From positions 62,001 through 126,000 of the forward strand of contig CAVPPJ010000008.1 in assembly GCA_963707065.1 (NCBI GenBank): DNA of 64,000 nucleotides, read 5' to 3'. The first letter of the stretch is position 1. Each line of letters opens with the position of its first letter. Position numbers and translations under genes: made by a program. This DNA is from Palsa-506 sp963707065. Lineage in GTDB: Bacteria; Actinomycetota; Actinomycetes; Streptosporangiales; Streptosporangiaceae. The notes under the pieces were generated by a model that ran no database searches, was not told where the DNA came from, and saw only the letters and a list, made by a program, of their open reading frames with translations. Shown here piece after piece: positions 27,007 through 34,762 of this stretch.

Positions 27007-27915
27007 ATGCGCCGAGTAATCGCGCACCTGGTAGCACTGGTAACGCTGACGGCCTCGGCTGGCCTGTCAGCGTTTGTCGTCTCGGCGCCTGCCAGCGCCG
27101 GCACCGTGGTCTCCCCGCCTGCCAGCACCAGCAGCAGGGCGCCGCTGTTCGGAGCGACGATTCCGAGCGCGGGCGATCTCGCTCAGGAGACTGGCCAGTT
27201 CGGCCACATGCCGATCGTGCACGTCTACTACAGCGGGCTGCCCAAGGCGAACGCCTGGACCGGCGGCCTGGCCGGCGCCAACAAGTCAGCGGTGATCGTC
27301 AGCTTCAACGCCAAGCCGTCGGTCATCCTGTCCGGTGCCGATGACAGCGTGCTCAAGCATTTCTTCGACACCGCGCCCACCGGGCACCCGATCTACTACT
27401 GCTTCATTCACGAGCCCGAGCATCACATCGAACTCGGCCAGTACACCGCCGCGGCGTACCGCGCCGCGTGGACCCACGTCGCGAAGATCGCCCAGGCGGC
27501 GCACAACCCGGACCTGCGGGCGACCCTGATCCTGATGGGGTACGACGTGGTGAAGTCGTCGCATCGCAACTGGCGCGACTACATGCCCAGCGGCGGGATT
27601 ATCACCACCCTCGCGTGGGATGCCTACCCGGACGGCGCGGCACCTGGCCCGACGAAGGCGCTGGTACCGCCCGGGCCGAAGTTCATGGGCCCGCAAATCG
27701 CTGCCTCCAAGGCAGCCGGGCTCGCCTTCGGGTTCGCCGAGTTCGGCGCGACTATCCAGAACGGCCGCGGCCCATGGCTGACGGCGGTCGGCAAATACCT
27801 CATGACCAGCGGTGCCGCGTTTGCCAGCCTGTTTGACTCGCCTTTGTTCCACTTCCGGCTGACCGACTCGGCGTCGATCAACGCCTGGCGGGCCGTCGTC
27901 GCTAAGTCCGGCTGA
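27007..27915 (+). CDS. Secreted GH26-like glycoside hydrolase candidate
   Basis: A 302-residue exported protein. Residues 1-32 are a signal peptide (MRRVIAH, hydrophobic core, ASA). The mature part resembles small GH26/clan GH-A barrels: YYCFIHEPEHHIE places a Glu after His as in the acid/base strand, TLAWDAYP is a mid-barrel strand, and FGFAEFGA fits the nucleophile strand (xxEFG). It could cut beta-mannan or a related polymer; the substrate is inferred. ATG 27007 has GAGG seven bases upstream, preferred to an in-frame GTG at 26995. A hairpin follows at 27978. Confidence 0.65.
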   Translation: MRRVIAHLVALVTLTASAGLSAFVVSAPASAGTVVSPPASTSSRAPLFGATIPSAGDLAQETGQFGHMPIVHVYYSGLPKANAWTGGLAGANKSAVIVSFNAKPSVILSGADDSVLKHFFDTAPTGHPIYYCFIHEPEHHIELGQYTAAAYRAAWTHVAKIAQAAHNPDLRATLILMGYDVVKSSHRNWRDYMPSGGIITTLAWDAYPDGAAPGPTKALVPPGPKFMGPQIAASKAAGLAFGFAEFGATIQNGRGPWLTAVGKYLMTSGAAFASLFDSPLFHFRLTDSASINAWRAVVAKSG

Positions 27916-27977
27916 GCCTCACCCGCCCGGCACGCCTATCGCGGGCCCAGGTGTCCGGCCTCACGCACGACCGCAGG

Positions 27978-28017
27978 GGGCTCGCGTCTGCAGGTGATAT
28001 GCCTGTGACGCGAGCCC
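27978..28017. terminator. Bidirectional hairpin terminator
   Basis: GGGCTCGCGTC pairs with GACGCGAGCCC, with an inner CAGG/CCTG stem. It lies between the converging GH-like gene (plus) and the SnoaL-like gene (minus), and can serve both. Confidence 0.7.
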
Positions 28018-28119
28018 TCGTTGGCCGGCTCGTCATCTCGGCAGGATAGGCCGCGGAACGACCACGCCGCGTGCGACGCCAGCTCGACCGGCTGGCGGCA
28101 TGGCGCCTTCTTCTGAGCT

Positions 28120-28962
28120 TCAGGGGTGCGCCACGGGTGCTTCGATGTCGTCGTAGACGCGGGCCGCAGCCAGCAGTCCGTCCGGGCCGCGCTCGTAGAC
28201 GCCGATGCCCGCCTGGGGCGGCAGATCGTGGTTACCCCAGCGGACGCAGTTGTACTCCAGGGCGCAGCGCACGCCGTCGTCGGTGACGGTGCAGTGCTGG
28301 AGGCCGATGCCGCCGCCTGCGCTGAAGCACGTGGTGAAGAACGAGCGGAGCTCAGGGATGCCGCGATGGGTGTAGTGCGGGCCGATGGGCTCGCGGAAGT
28401 ACCCGTCCGGCGCGAAGGTGTTCACTATCGCCTCGGCGTCGCCAGCCTCCAGCGCGGCCTGGTAGCGGCCGACGATGTCACCGGGGCGGGCGCTCCCGGA
28501 CCGGAGTATGGGCGGCCTGACGTGGCGCCGCCCGTCGACCGGCCATTGGCTGCAGTAAGTGCGGAACACCACCGACCGGGGATCGGGCGATTCGGCGACG
28601 ACCGCGATCGGCCAGGCCATTTCCCGGCCGTTGCGGGTCAGGTGGGCCAGCAGCTCTACCACCGCCCGGCCGCTGACACACGTGGACGTCACGGTCTCGA
28701 TACGGGCGCGGAGCCCGGCTAGCCAGGTCTGATTCTGGCTGACGAACCGCCGCAGCTCGCGGTGGCCGCGGATCTCCCCGGCCTTGGGATCGTAGATCAC
28801 GACCTCGCCAGGCCACACAGTCTCCAGGGCGTGGGTGTCACCTTTGTTCAGTGCAGCGAGGTACTGCGCGACCGGGTCAGCCTGGCCTGCGGCCCGTGTC
28901 TGCCTGCGCGCCAGTTCCACGGCATTGGTGAACTCCGGGAACCACGGCATCTCAACCCCCAT
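28120..28962 (-). CDS. Tandem SnoaL-like (NTF2-fold) protein
   Basis: About 280 residues containing two copies of an NTF2/SnoaL-like cone fold. Unit 1 runs DPVAQYLAALNKGDTHALET to about CSQWP; unit 2 runs GDIVGRYQAALEAGDAEAIV to the DDIEAPV end. Each has the helix plus VxxYDP or YFREP strand and a RGxxELRxF helix. Single-domain relatives are isomerases, hydratases or uncharacterised. Two fused units could make a pseudo-dimer. The start is uncertain: ATG 28962 or 28950, neither with a strong ribosome site; a longer frame reaches 29010. Confidence 0.75.
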   Translation of the reverse strand: MGVEMPWFPEFTNAVELARRQTRAAGQADPVAQYLAALNKGDTHALETVWPGEVVIYDPKAGEIRGHRELRRFVSQNQTWLAGLRARIETVTSTCVSGRAVVELLAHLTRNGREMAWPIAVVAESPDPRSVVFRTYCSQWPVDGRRHVRPPILRSGSARPGDIVGRYQAALEAGDAEAIVNTFAPDGYFREPIGPHYTHRGIPELRSFFTTCFSAGGGIGLQHCTVTDDGVRCALEYNCVRWGNHDLPPQAGIGVYERGPDGLLAAARVYDDIEAPVAHP

Positions 28963-28987
28963 GTTCCGGTTCTCTGCACACTGCTGC

Positions 28988-29089
28988 CTGCGGACGCGGA
29001 CGCTGCTCATGACGGGTGCCGCCCTGAGCGCGCTCGTGGTTGGGCTGACGCGGCTTTATTTGGCCGCCAACTGGATGATCGACGTGCTG
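28988..29089 (+). pseudogene. PAP2 phosphatase C-terminal remnant
   Basis: One frame reads LRTRTLLMTGAALSALVVGL then TRLYLAANWMIDVL, the last membrane helices of PAP2 phosphatases (normally SRxYLGxHWxxDVLxG). The catalytic His is replaced (AANW where GxHW is expected), and the earlier KXXXXXXRP and PSGH motifs are absent. It overlaps the 5' end region of the SnoaL-like gene on the other strand. A fragment with no start. Confidence 0.6.
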
Positions 29090-29102
29090 CCCGTTGACAT
29101 CC

Positions 29103-29426
29103 TTACGTCGGTCTTGGCCGGACGATGCCGGATGCCCCCGGCGCGTCGGTCCGCTCGCCCGGAGCATGGGGCACGATCGTGGCGATGTCGGCCGGACGTG
29201 CGGTCCAGCGCCACGTGCAGGACCTGGTGTCCGCGCAGTACCAGCGGACGTCGCCGCATGCGGGGCCGCCATCGGCCATCATGCTGTCAGCTGGCATGTG
29301 GATGCCACATAGCCAGCACGAGACGACTGCGGTTCCACCTGGGCGCGGGCTGGAATCAGCGGCGGTGGGCGGCCGCGCCGGGCGATGGCTCAGGAGGCCG
29401 GCCGGGCGCTCCGCAGCGGTGCTCAC
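29103..29426 (-). CDS. Cys-rich small protein candidate
   Basis: A 107-codon frame whose middle part, SCWLCGIHMPADSMMADGG then PACGDVRWYCADTRSCTWRW, has a CxxC pair and three further Cys spaced like a zinc-ribbon or redox module. Similar WYCxDxRxCTxRW strings occur in actinobacterial hypothetical proteins. The start is unclear (GTG 29426 has no ribosome site) and the ends are low-complexity Arg/Pro. It may be real or a remnant. Confidence 0.4.
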   Translation of the reverse strand: MSTAAERPAGLLSHRPARPPTAADSSPRPGGTAVVSCWLCGIHMPADSMMADGGPACGDVRWYCADTRSCTWRWTARPADIATIVPHAPGERTDAPGASGIVRPRPT

Positions 29427-29785
29427 GGCGCGGTCGGGTTTGTCGAGGCGATTGCAACCATGGCTACTCCTGGTTCCCTGTCAACTCGCTGCAGCCGATC
29501 TGGTGACCGGATGTCCTGGCCGTGCCCGGTGGCAAGTTCACCCTGATCGTGGTTCTTTCGGCCGGAACCGCTCGGCGATGACTACTCCGCTGCCATCTTA
29601 CGGCGAGCTGGCGGGACCGGCTCGGAGTCGGGTTAATACGCTCATGCCGACGGCGCTGCCCTGGGCGCGCTGCTTCTGGTGCGCTGGCAGCTGCGGTCGG
29701 CCAGAGCCTGCGTCAGGCCGGTCGACCTTGTTGTCGCCGTCATCCTGGTCACGTGTGCCTTCGCTGGATTGGCAGCAAGGCATTC

Positions 29786-29878
29786 GGCCGGTGGGCGTGC
29801 ATCTTCGCCGCGGCGATCGCCGCGATCAGCGCCATCTGGTGGATGCCCTACTACCCGGTCTGGGCGTTCACCTACATG
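29786..29878 (+). pseudogene. DUF7144-like membrane protein remnant
   Basis: A single stretch, GRWACIFAAAIAAISAIWWM then PYYPVWAFTYM, matches the end of actinobacterial four-helix membrane proteins with a conserved PYYPVWA motif (DUF7144 type). It has no start, no preceding helices in frame, and the frame runs into the antisense of the next gene. An upstream frame (about 29650-29770) has another hydrophobic segment, LVVAVILVTCAFAGLA, that may belong to a different lost protein. The rest of the gap 29427-29886 shows nothing else. Confidence 0.5.
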
Positions 29879-29886
29879 AGCCGATG

Positions 29887-30231
29887 TCAGTGGCTAGGCG
29901 TTTGCGGATCAATGATGTCGGCTGCCTGCCGCAGCGCGTTGGCTATCCGGTCCCGCAGCCTCAGCTGCTGAAGCTCCTCCACAAGCTCGGAGAGCAGCTC
30001 GCGCAATGGCGTCAGGTCAAGCACTCCTGGCTCGCCGTCGCTATTCACTACCCGTCCGGCCTTCGCGGCGTTGGCCGTGCGGCGCGCCTGGTCGCTGATG
30101 TGGCCGACGATGGTGTCGGTAAGTCGCGTTCCGTTGGCCAGGCTGACGTCGTCGCCGCCTAGGCCGGCGTCCGGGCTGGCCGGTGGATCGGGAGTTACAT
30201 GTGGCGTTGGGTCCTCAGGCAACGAAATCAT
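29887..30231 (-). CDS. Hypothetical helical protein
   Basis: A 114-residue protein, not recognised. The first third is Pro/Asp-rich and probably disordered. The C-terminal half is a leucine-rich amphipathic helix (LRELLSELVEELQQLRLRDR, then IANALRQAADIID) that could form a coiled coil. ATG 30231 has GGAG four bases upstream, which supports it as a gene. No signal peptide or membrane segment. Confidence 0.5.
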   Translation of the reverse strand: MISLPEDPTPHVTPDPPASPDAGLGGDDVSLANGTRLTDTIVGHISDQARRTANAAKAGRVVNSDGEPGVLDLTPLRELLSELVEELQQLRLRDRIANALRQAADIIDPQTPSH

Positions 30232-30714
30232 CCCTCTCCGGAAGATTGGCCGATATGACGTGCATTGTAAGCAGGAACGCTTCCTGCCCGGCTCCGATTT
30301 CCACGGCGATCACCTCTAACTCGCGGTCCCGATTGTCCTGGCCGGTCCACCGTCATGCGGATGATGGGCCGGGTTGCTGTTACTGCCTGGTTTTGCCGTC
30401 ATCAGCCAGCCCGGAGTCGGCCACCGCGATCGCCAAGCGCAGAGCCCTGGGGATGTTCCCGCCTGCCGAGACCACCCGCGCCGTGCCCGCAACCGAGATC
30501 ATAGCTCCCTGGCTGTCGGCGGCGGTGACGCCGCTGGCCGTGGTCGGCGTTCAGGGACAGGTGTCTCGGCAGTCACGGAGCCCTTCCCGGCTACTGCGGA
30601 ATGCGTGGCTGCTGGCCTCGCTGGATATATCAGTACTACATCGCTGCTCCTGACCGGGGACATCACCCCCCATGGGTGAGCCGTGCCCGCCATCGTGCGC
30701 GGCCTTCGGCGATA
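30232..30714. other. Intergenic region, nothing recognised
   Basis: 483 nt between the hypothetical helical protein and the glutaminase stop. Open frames exist on both strands but none has a ribosome site, a family motif or convincing composition. No strong hairpin is seen. Confidence 0.4.
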
Positions 30715-31719
30715 TCAGACAGCAGGAGCTGAGGCAAAGAGGTTAAGCCCCAGTGCTTCTGAGAGGTACCTGGTAATGCGTTGGCCTCGCACGCTGTTGC
30801 CTGCCGCATCGAGCGGCGGGGAGAACGTGCCGAGGCCGCCCTTGCCGGGCGATACAGTCACGATGCCTCCGCTGACCCCGCTTTTACCGGGGAGACCCAC
30901 GTCGTAGAGCCACTCGCCAGAATGCTCGTAGAGCCCGGCCGTGACCAGCACGGCCAACACTCGCTTGCAGTAACGGGTATCGATGGCTTGCTCACCAGTT
31001 ACAGGATTCACTCCGCCATTCGCCAGCGTGGCTCCCATAACGGCAAGATCCCGCGCGCTCACCCGCAGGGAACACTGGCGGGTGTAGACGTCGGTGGCGA
31101 GATCAGGGTCGCAGTACATGCGGCCGTAGCCATCGAGGAGGTGGGCGATACCCCTATTGCGATTGTTGGTAGCAGCCTCGGATTCGTAGACGTTATCGTC
31201 CATCACCAATCGCCGCCCGGCGAATCGCGACATCGCGGCAACTATGCTCTCGAATTTCTCGTCAATAGTCGTACCCGGCACCAAGCTCGTGGTGGCCATG
31301 GCACCGGCATTGACCAAGGGGTTCATCGTGCGATCGGTGTTAAGCTCGATGGCCATCACCGAGTTGAAGGGCAGGCCGGTGCCGTTGACGCCCAGTTTCC
31401 GGCGTGCCTCCTCATGCCCTATGGTATGACAGACCAGAGCGAAGACAAATAGCTTGGAGACGCTCTCGATAGCGAACTCCTGGTCAGCGTCGCCAATCGA
31501 GAAGAGCCGCCCATTAACCCCGGCAACACACACGCCGAAGGCGTTGGGTGAGGCCGCTGCGAGGGCGGGAATATAATTGGCGACGGCGCCCTCGTCAAGA
31601 TGAAGATAGCGCTCGTAGCCGACGGAGACGAGGGCCTGCACGTCGGTATCGGGCGGGAGCACCCCGGTCGACACGCGTTCGGTCCCAGGCTCGTCACCGG
31701 TGAGGGGATCGTGGTCCAT
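30715..31719 (-). CDS. glsA: Glutaminase A
   Basis: A 334-residue glutaminase of the serine beta-lactamase-like fold. The catalytic SxxK is in FAIESVSKLF (S86, K89); MNPLVNAGAM, the EAATNNRNRGIAHLL block and SGVSGGIVTVSPG are family signatures. It hydrolyses L-glutamine to glutamate and ammonia in the cytosol. ATG 31719 is preceded by AAGG at six bases; an in-frame TTG at 31734 is less likely. The gene has visibly more A/T in third codon positions (ATA, AAT, TTG, GAT) than its neighbours, which hints at horizontal acquisition. Confidence 0.93.
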   Translation of the reverse strand: MDHDPLTGDEPGTERVSTGVLPPDTDVQALVSVGYERYLHLDEGAVANYIPALAAASPNAFGVCVAGVNGRLFSIGDADQEFAIESVSKLFVFALVCHTIGHEEARRKLGVNGTGLPFNSVMAIELNTDRTMNPLVNAGAMATTSLVPGTTIDEKFESIVAAMSRFAGRRLVMDDNVYESEAATNNRNRGIAHLLDGYGRMYCDPDLATDVYTRQCSLRVSARDLAVMGATLANGGVNPVTGEQAIDTRYCKRVLAVLVTAGLYEHSGEWLYDVGLPGKSGVSGGIVTVSPGKGGLGTFSPPLDAAGNSVRGQRITRYLSEALGLNLFASAPAV

Positions 31720-31889
31720 CTTAATCCTTATCAAAGAATCCTGGCCGGCAACTGAGGCCCTGGCCGCTCAAGCAGCTTCAGCTTCAGCTTGGGATGGCGA
31801 GCTGGGCAAACGGGATCGTAAGCTCAGAGGACGCACAGCATAGCCACGGCATCCTTGTGAGGGACGATGGAAGCGGTGGTGAGTCCTGC

Positions 31890-32419
31890 GCTGAATTTCG
31901 GCGGGCTGAACTCGGCTGGGTGCGACGGCTGACCGGGGACTACGCGGCCGCCGCCGCTGACCAGCGCCAGGCCCTGGACCTGTTCCGGCAGCTCGGCGAC
32001 CGGCTCGGCCAGGCCCGGGCCCTGGACGAGCTCGGCCTGATGCAGCAACAGGCGGGCGACTACCCGGCCGCCACCGCGAGCGTGACCGAGGCGATCGAAT
32101 TGTTCCGCGACCTCGGCTCGCGGTACGACTTGGCCATGGCGCTGAACAGCCTCGGCGAGCTATCGTTCCGGACCTCCGCGACCCAGGAGGCCCGCAGCCG
32201 CCACAGTCAGGCGCTCGCCATCGCCCGCGAGCTTGGCGCCCCCTTGAGGAAGCACGCGCGCTGGAAGGAATCGGCCGCCGCCTTCTCCACCAGGACCCTG
32301 CCGAAGCCACCGCGCACCTCCGGCGCGCCCTGGAGATCTATCAGGGCATCGGTGCCCCCGGCGCCCGGCGCGTTCAGGACACCCTTGACGACGACCGCCG
32401 CAAAGAAACGCGCGGTTAG
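31890..32419 (+). pseudogene. TPR C-terminus of an AfsR/NB-ARC-type regulator, frameshifted
   Basis: Three TPR units read RLTGDYAAAAADQRQALDLF, then LGDRLGQARALDELGLMQQQ, then AGDYPAATASVTEAIELFRD, ending at the ARELGAPL helix. At 32238-32246 the frame is lost. One base added to the C-run restores LEEARALEGIGRRLLHQDPA then EATAHLRRALEIYQGIGAPG and ARRVQDTL up to a TAG at 32417-32419, the standard end of such regulators. The ATPase and DNA-binding domains are missing upstream, where only 170 nt separate it from glsA. A doubly damaged remnant. Confidence 0.7.
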
Positions 32420-32839
32420 TTCGCCCGATGCGCGGCCATGCGCCAACGGTCGTCCTCGATAAAGGCGGCGCCGTCCGGAGTTCCGGCCGTGCCGTTGAGC
32501 AGAGCCTGGGCGTTCAGCAAAGTCCATAGCCGAAGTCCTGCTCGGCGGCCACGGCTACCCCGGCCGCTCGCCGTCCGTGCCCGGCCATGGGCCGCGCCGA
32601 TCCGGGAGACTCTCCAGATCTGGGTCCCAGCCATCGTATGTGCCCTCCTGCGTCATTCGGCTGGTTCCACCGTCGCCAGAAACTGCGGCAGGCACCACAC
32701 GTGCTGGCCCACAGGAGCACCCACAGGATTACCCCGGCGCACCGGGCTGCAGGCAGTAACGTCTTTGCCCGAGCGGCACCGGATCAGGTCGTGACCCCGG
32801 GCCGCGCGTTCCCCCCGCCTTGACTGGCCGTCGGCCTGA
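32420..32839. other. Intergenic region, nothing firmly recognised
   Basis: 420 nt between the TPR remnant and the permease stop. A minus-strand frame ending DGAAFIEDDRWRMAAHRAN has protein-like composition but no start or family match I can name. No terminator hairpin is obvious. Confidence 0.35.
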
Positions 32840-33529
32840 TCAAACGGTGATGCGCCGGATGGTCGCGTACCCGCCCAGAATCATCACAACCGCGATTGCC
32901 GCCAGGGAGCCGGTCAGGCCCGCCACGGTCAGGCCGACGAAGAAGCGGCCGATTCCCGGCCACGCATGTGCCCAGGATGCGACTAGGGCTACGGCGAGCA
33001 GCACTATCACCTGGGCCCCGCTGAATACCGTCACGCCGGTGAGGTGCCAGCGCCGGTACACCAGGCCGAACCACATGCCGTAGACGAACAGCAGTACCAG
33101 CAGGACGAATGACGTCAGCCAAGTCAGATACCAGGCCCCATCTAGGATCCAGCCGACCCGGAAGTAATGCATGGCCACTCCCCAGCCGCTGGTGGCGCGT
33201 TCAGCGGCCTGCAGCAAGGCAAGAGCCAATGCGTAGACGGATGCAAGCCCGGCCACCAGCAGGACGGTTCCCAGGTAAAACGACCGCCTGCTCAGCCCAA
33301 GAGCGAGTCCGAAGGGTAGCCACCTGGCGACGCTCAGCACGCCCATGATGAAGAAAAAGAAGAAGATCGTCAGCACTGCGCCGGTATGAGCACCGCCGGA
33401 AGGAGTGGGGACCGTCGCGAAGAGCGTCAGGTTCACCAGGAAGGCGAACGCCATGACACCGCAGGGCAGCAGGACATACTGCGTCCGGCTCATGAGGTGG
33501 TAGCGGGCCACCTTGATCAGCGTCTTCAT
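32840..33529 (-). CDS. ABC transporter membrane protein
   Basis: A 229-residue integral membrane protein with about six hydrophobic segments (for example VLTIFFFFFIMGVLS, SFVLLVLLFVYGMWFG and a final AAIAVVMILGG span). It carries no binding-protein contact motif, as expected for small exporters. Its ATG overlaps the stop of the ATP-binding gene by four bases (ATGA), so the two form one exporter. Substrate unknown; the promoter belongs to the shared 34-36 kb module. Confidence 0.85.
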   Translation of the reverse strand: MKTLIKVARYHLMSRTQYVLLPCGVMAFAFLVNLTLFATVPTPSGGAHTGAVLTIFFFFFIMGVLSVARWLPFGLALGLSRRSFYLGTVLLVAGLASVYALALALLQAAERATSGWGVAMHYFRVGWILDGAWYLTWLTSFVLLVLLFVYGMWFGLVYRRWHLTGVTVFSGAQVIVLLAVALVASWAHAWPGIGRFFVGLTVAGLTGSLAAIAVVMILGGYATIRRITV

Positions 33530-34251
33530 GCGCTCTTCCGCTCGCTGACCGGCGTGCCAGCGGCGTGCACCACGAGCTGCTGCAATGACAGCGGTTCCCG
33601 GCGGACCTCATCGGCGGGCGCGTCCAGCACGATACGACCCCGGTCGATGATCACCACATGCTCCAGCAGGCCGGCGGCCTCGTCGATCAGGTGGGTGGAC
33701 AGCAGCACCGTCCGCGGGTGCGCTGCGTGGTCGGCGAGCAGCCGGTCGTAGAACAGCTGCCGTGCCGTCGCGTCCAGGCCCGCATACGGCTCGTCGAGCA
33801 ATGTCAGCTCCGCCCTGGCCGCCAGCCCGATCACGATGCCGACGGCCGAACGCATCCCCCGGGAGAGCTTCTTGATGGCACGGTTCGACGGGAGGTCGAA
33901 GTCGGCGAGCAGCGTCGCGGCGAGCTGGTTGCTCCAATTGGGGTAGAACCATGACGCGACCTGGATGGCGTTCCGGACCTTGAAGTCGGGGTACACCTGG
34001 TCCTCGCGGAGGAGGAACATCCGGCGCAGCACGTCATCATTCTCCACGGGATCCTCGCCGAAGACCCGCACGGCGCCGGCAGTGGCGAACTCCTGACCAG
34101 CGATGACCCGCAGGAGGGTGCTCTTGCCGGCGCCATTGCGGCCCAGCAGCCCGGTGATGGCGTGCGGCTGGATGTCGACAGTTACGCCATTGAGCGCGAT
34201 CTGGCCGCGGTACCTGCGGCTCAGCCCCACTGCGGAGATCGTCGGGGTCAT
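33526..34251 (-). CDS. ABC transporter ATP-binding protein
   Basis: A 241-residue ABC ATPase: Walker A GRNGAGKST near 35-43, signature LSRGMRS (in place of LSGGQ), Walker B LTLLDEPYAGLD and the switch-His loop STHLIDEA. The LSRGMRS form is usual in the YtrB-like exporter group, which is normally preceded by a GntR gene; none is present here. ATG 34251 has GGAGG nine bases upstream; a longer in-frame start at 34293 overlaps the promoter. Forms an exporter with the 33529 membrane gene. Confidence 0.92.
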   Translation of the reverse strand: MTPTISAVGLSRRYRGQIALNGVTVDIQPHAITGLLGRNGAGKSTLLRVIAGQEFATAGAVRVFGEDPVENDDVLRRMFLLREDQVYPDFKVRNAIQVASWFYPNWSNQLAATLLADFDLPSNRAIKKLSRGMRSAVGIVIGLAARAELTLLDEPYAGLDATARQLFYDRLLADHAAHPRTVLLSTHLIDEAAGLLEHVVIIDRGRIVLDAPADEVRREPLSLQQLVVHAAGTPVSERKSA

Positions 34252-34291
34252 GGTGTCGTGCCTCCAGCAGGAACAGGTTTCTGTCATCTGC

Positions 34292-34380
34292 ACGCTACGA
34301 ACGCTGCCCGGGCCGGGACGTCACCCGAAGGTGCACCTACGGGTGGAATCTTCCGGGCGGCACCCGGCACGAAGGTGCCG
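34292..34380 (-). promoter_or_regulatory. Shared promoter-operator module, copy A (ABC exporter)
   Basis: On the minus strand: GGCACCTTCGTGCC hairpin, then ATTCCACC, then GCACCTTCGGGTGACG, then 20 bases and a TAGCGT -10-like box (34297-34292). The module's 3' motif ends 67 nt before the ATP-binding start. Copies B and C carry the same parts in the same order upstream of two other genes. Identity with copy C continues through TTCGTA-CGTGC-GATGACAGA downstream, so promoter and operator are both conserved. Confidence 0.7.
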
Positions 34381-34440
34381 CTGGGGATGAGCTGTACGCC
34401 CTGGCGCTGGCGGCCAGCGGCGGCGTCCCGCTCGGCTACC

Positions 34441-34542
34441 CTGGGCCGGCTCCTGCGGGCGTTCGACGCCAAGCATGCCCGGCCGGACCCCGGACGAGGC
34501 ACCGCAGCGGTGCCGCGCCTGGTCGAGCCGCTGACCGGCCGT
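34441..34542 (+). pseudogene. Possible stub of a MalT-like LuxR regulator
   Basis: One frame reads LGRLLRAFDAKHARPDP and, after a short gap, RLVEPLTGR, which resembles the segment just before the helix-turn-helix in MalT-like regulators (here the 23.7 kb gene has IVEPLTSRELEVL). The helix-turn-helix itself is absent. A second frame upstream has LYALALAAS, also seen in such proteins. Suggestive only. The remainder of the 34385-34762 gap holds module copy B and nothing else. Confidence 0.3.
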
Positions 34543-34555
34543 TTGGCGATCCCGG

Positions 34556-34645
34556 CCGCACTTTCGTGCCCGGGCCTGCTGCGGAACATTCCACCTGGCA
34601 TGTCCACTTTCGGGTGACGCCTGCCGCGTCGCCGGCTCATACCGT
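34556..34645 (+). promoter_or_regulatory. Shared promoter-operator module, copy B (DHA2 exporter)
   Basis: Plus strand: GCACTTTCGTGC hairpin, ATTCCACC, then CACTTTCGGGTGACG, 19 bases, and TACCGT as -10-like box (34640-34645). The layout is that of copies A and C, with slightly more divergence. The MFS start is 143 nt further on, leaving a 5' leader of roughly 110 nt. Confidence 0.6.
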
Positions 34646-34762
34646 CCTTCGCAGCATCAGTAACCCGCACGCATCTGCGGCGCAGCCAGCACGAAGTGTC
34701 GTGGCGCGGCCCGGCCGGGCCGCGGTGCGGGATCCCGAACCCAGGAAGCTAAGGGGAACGTA

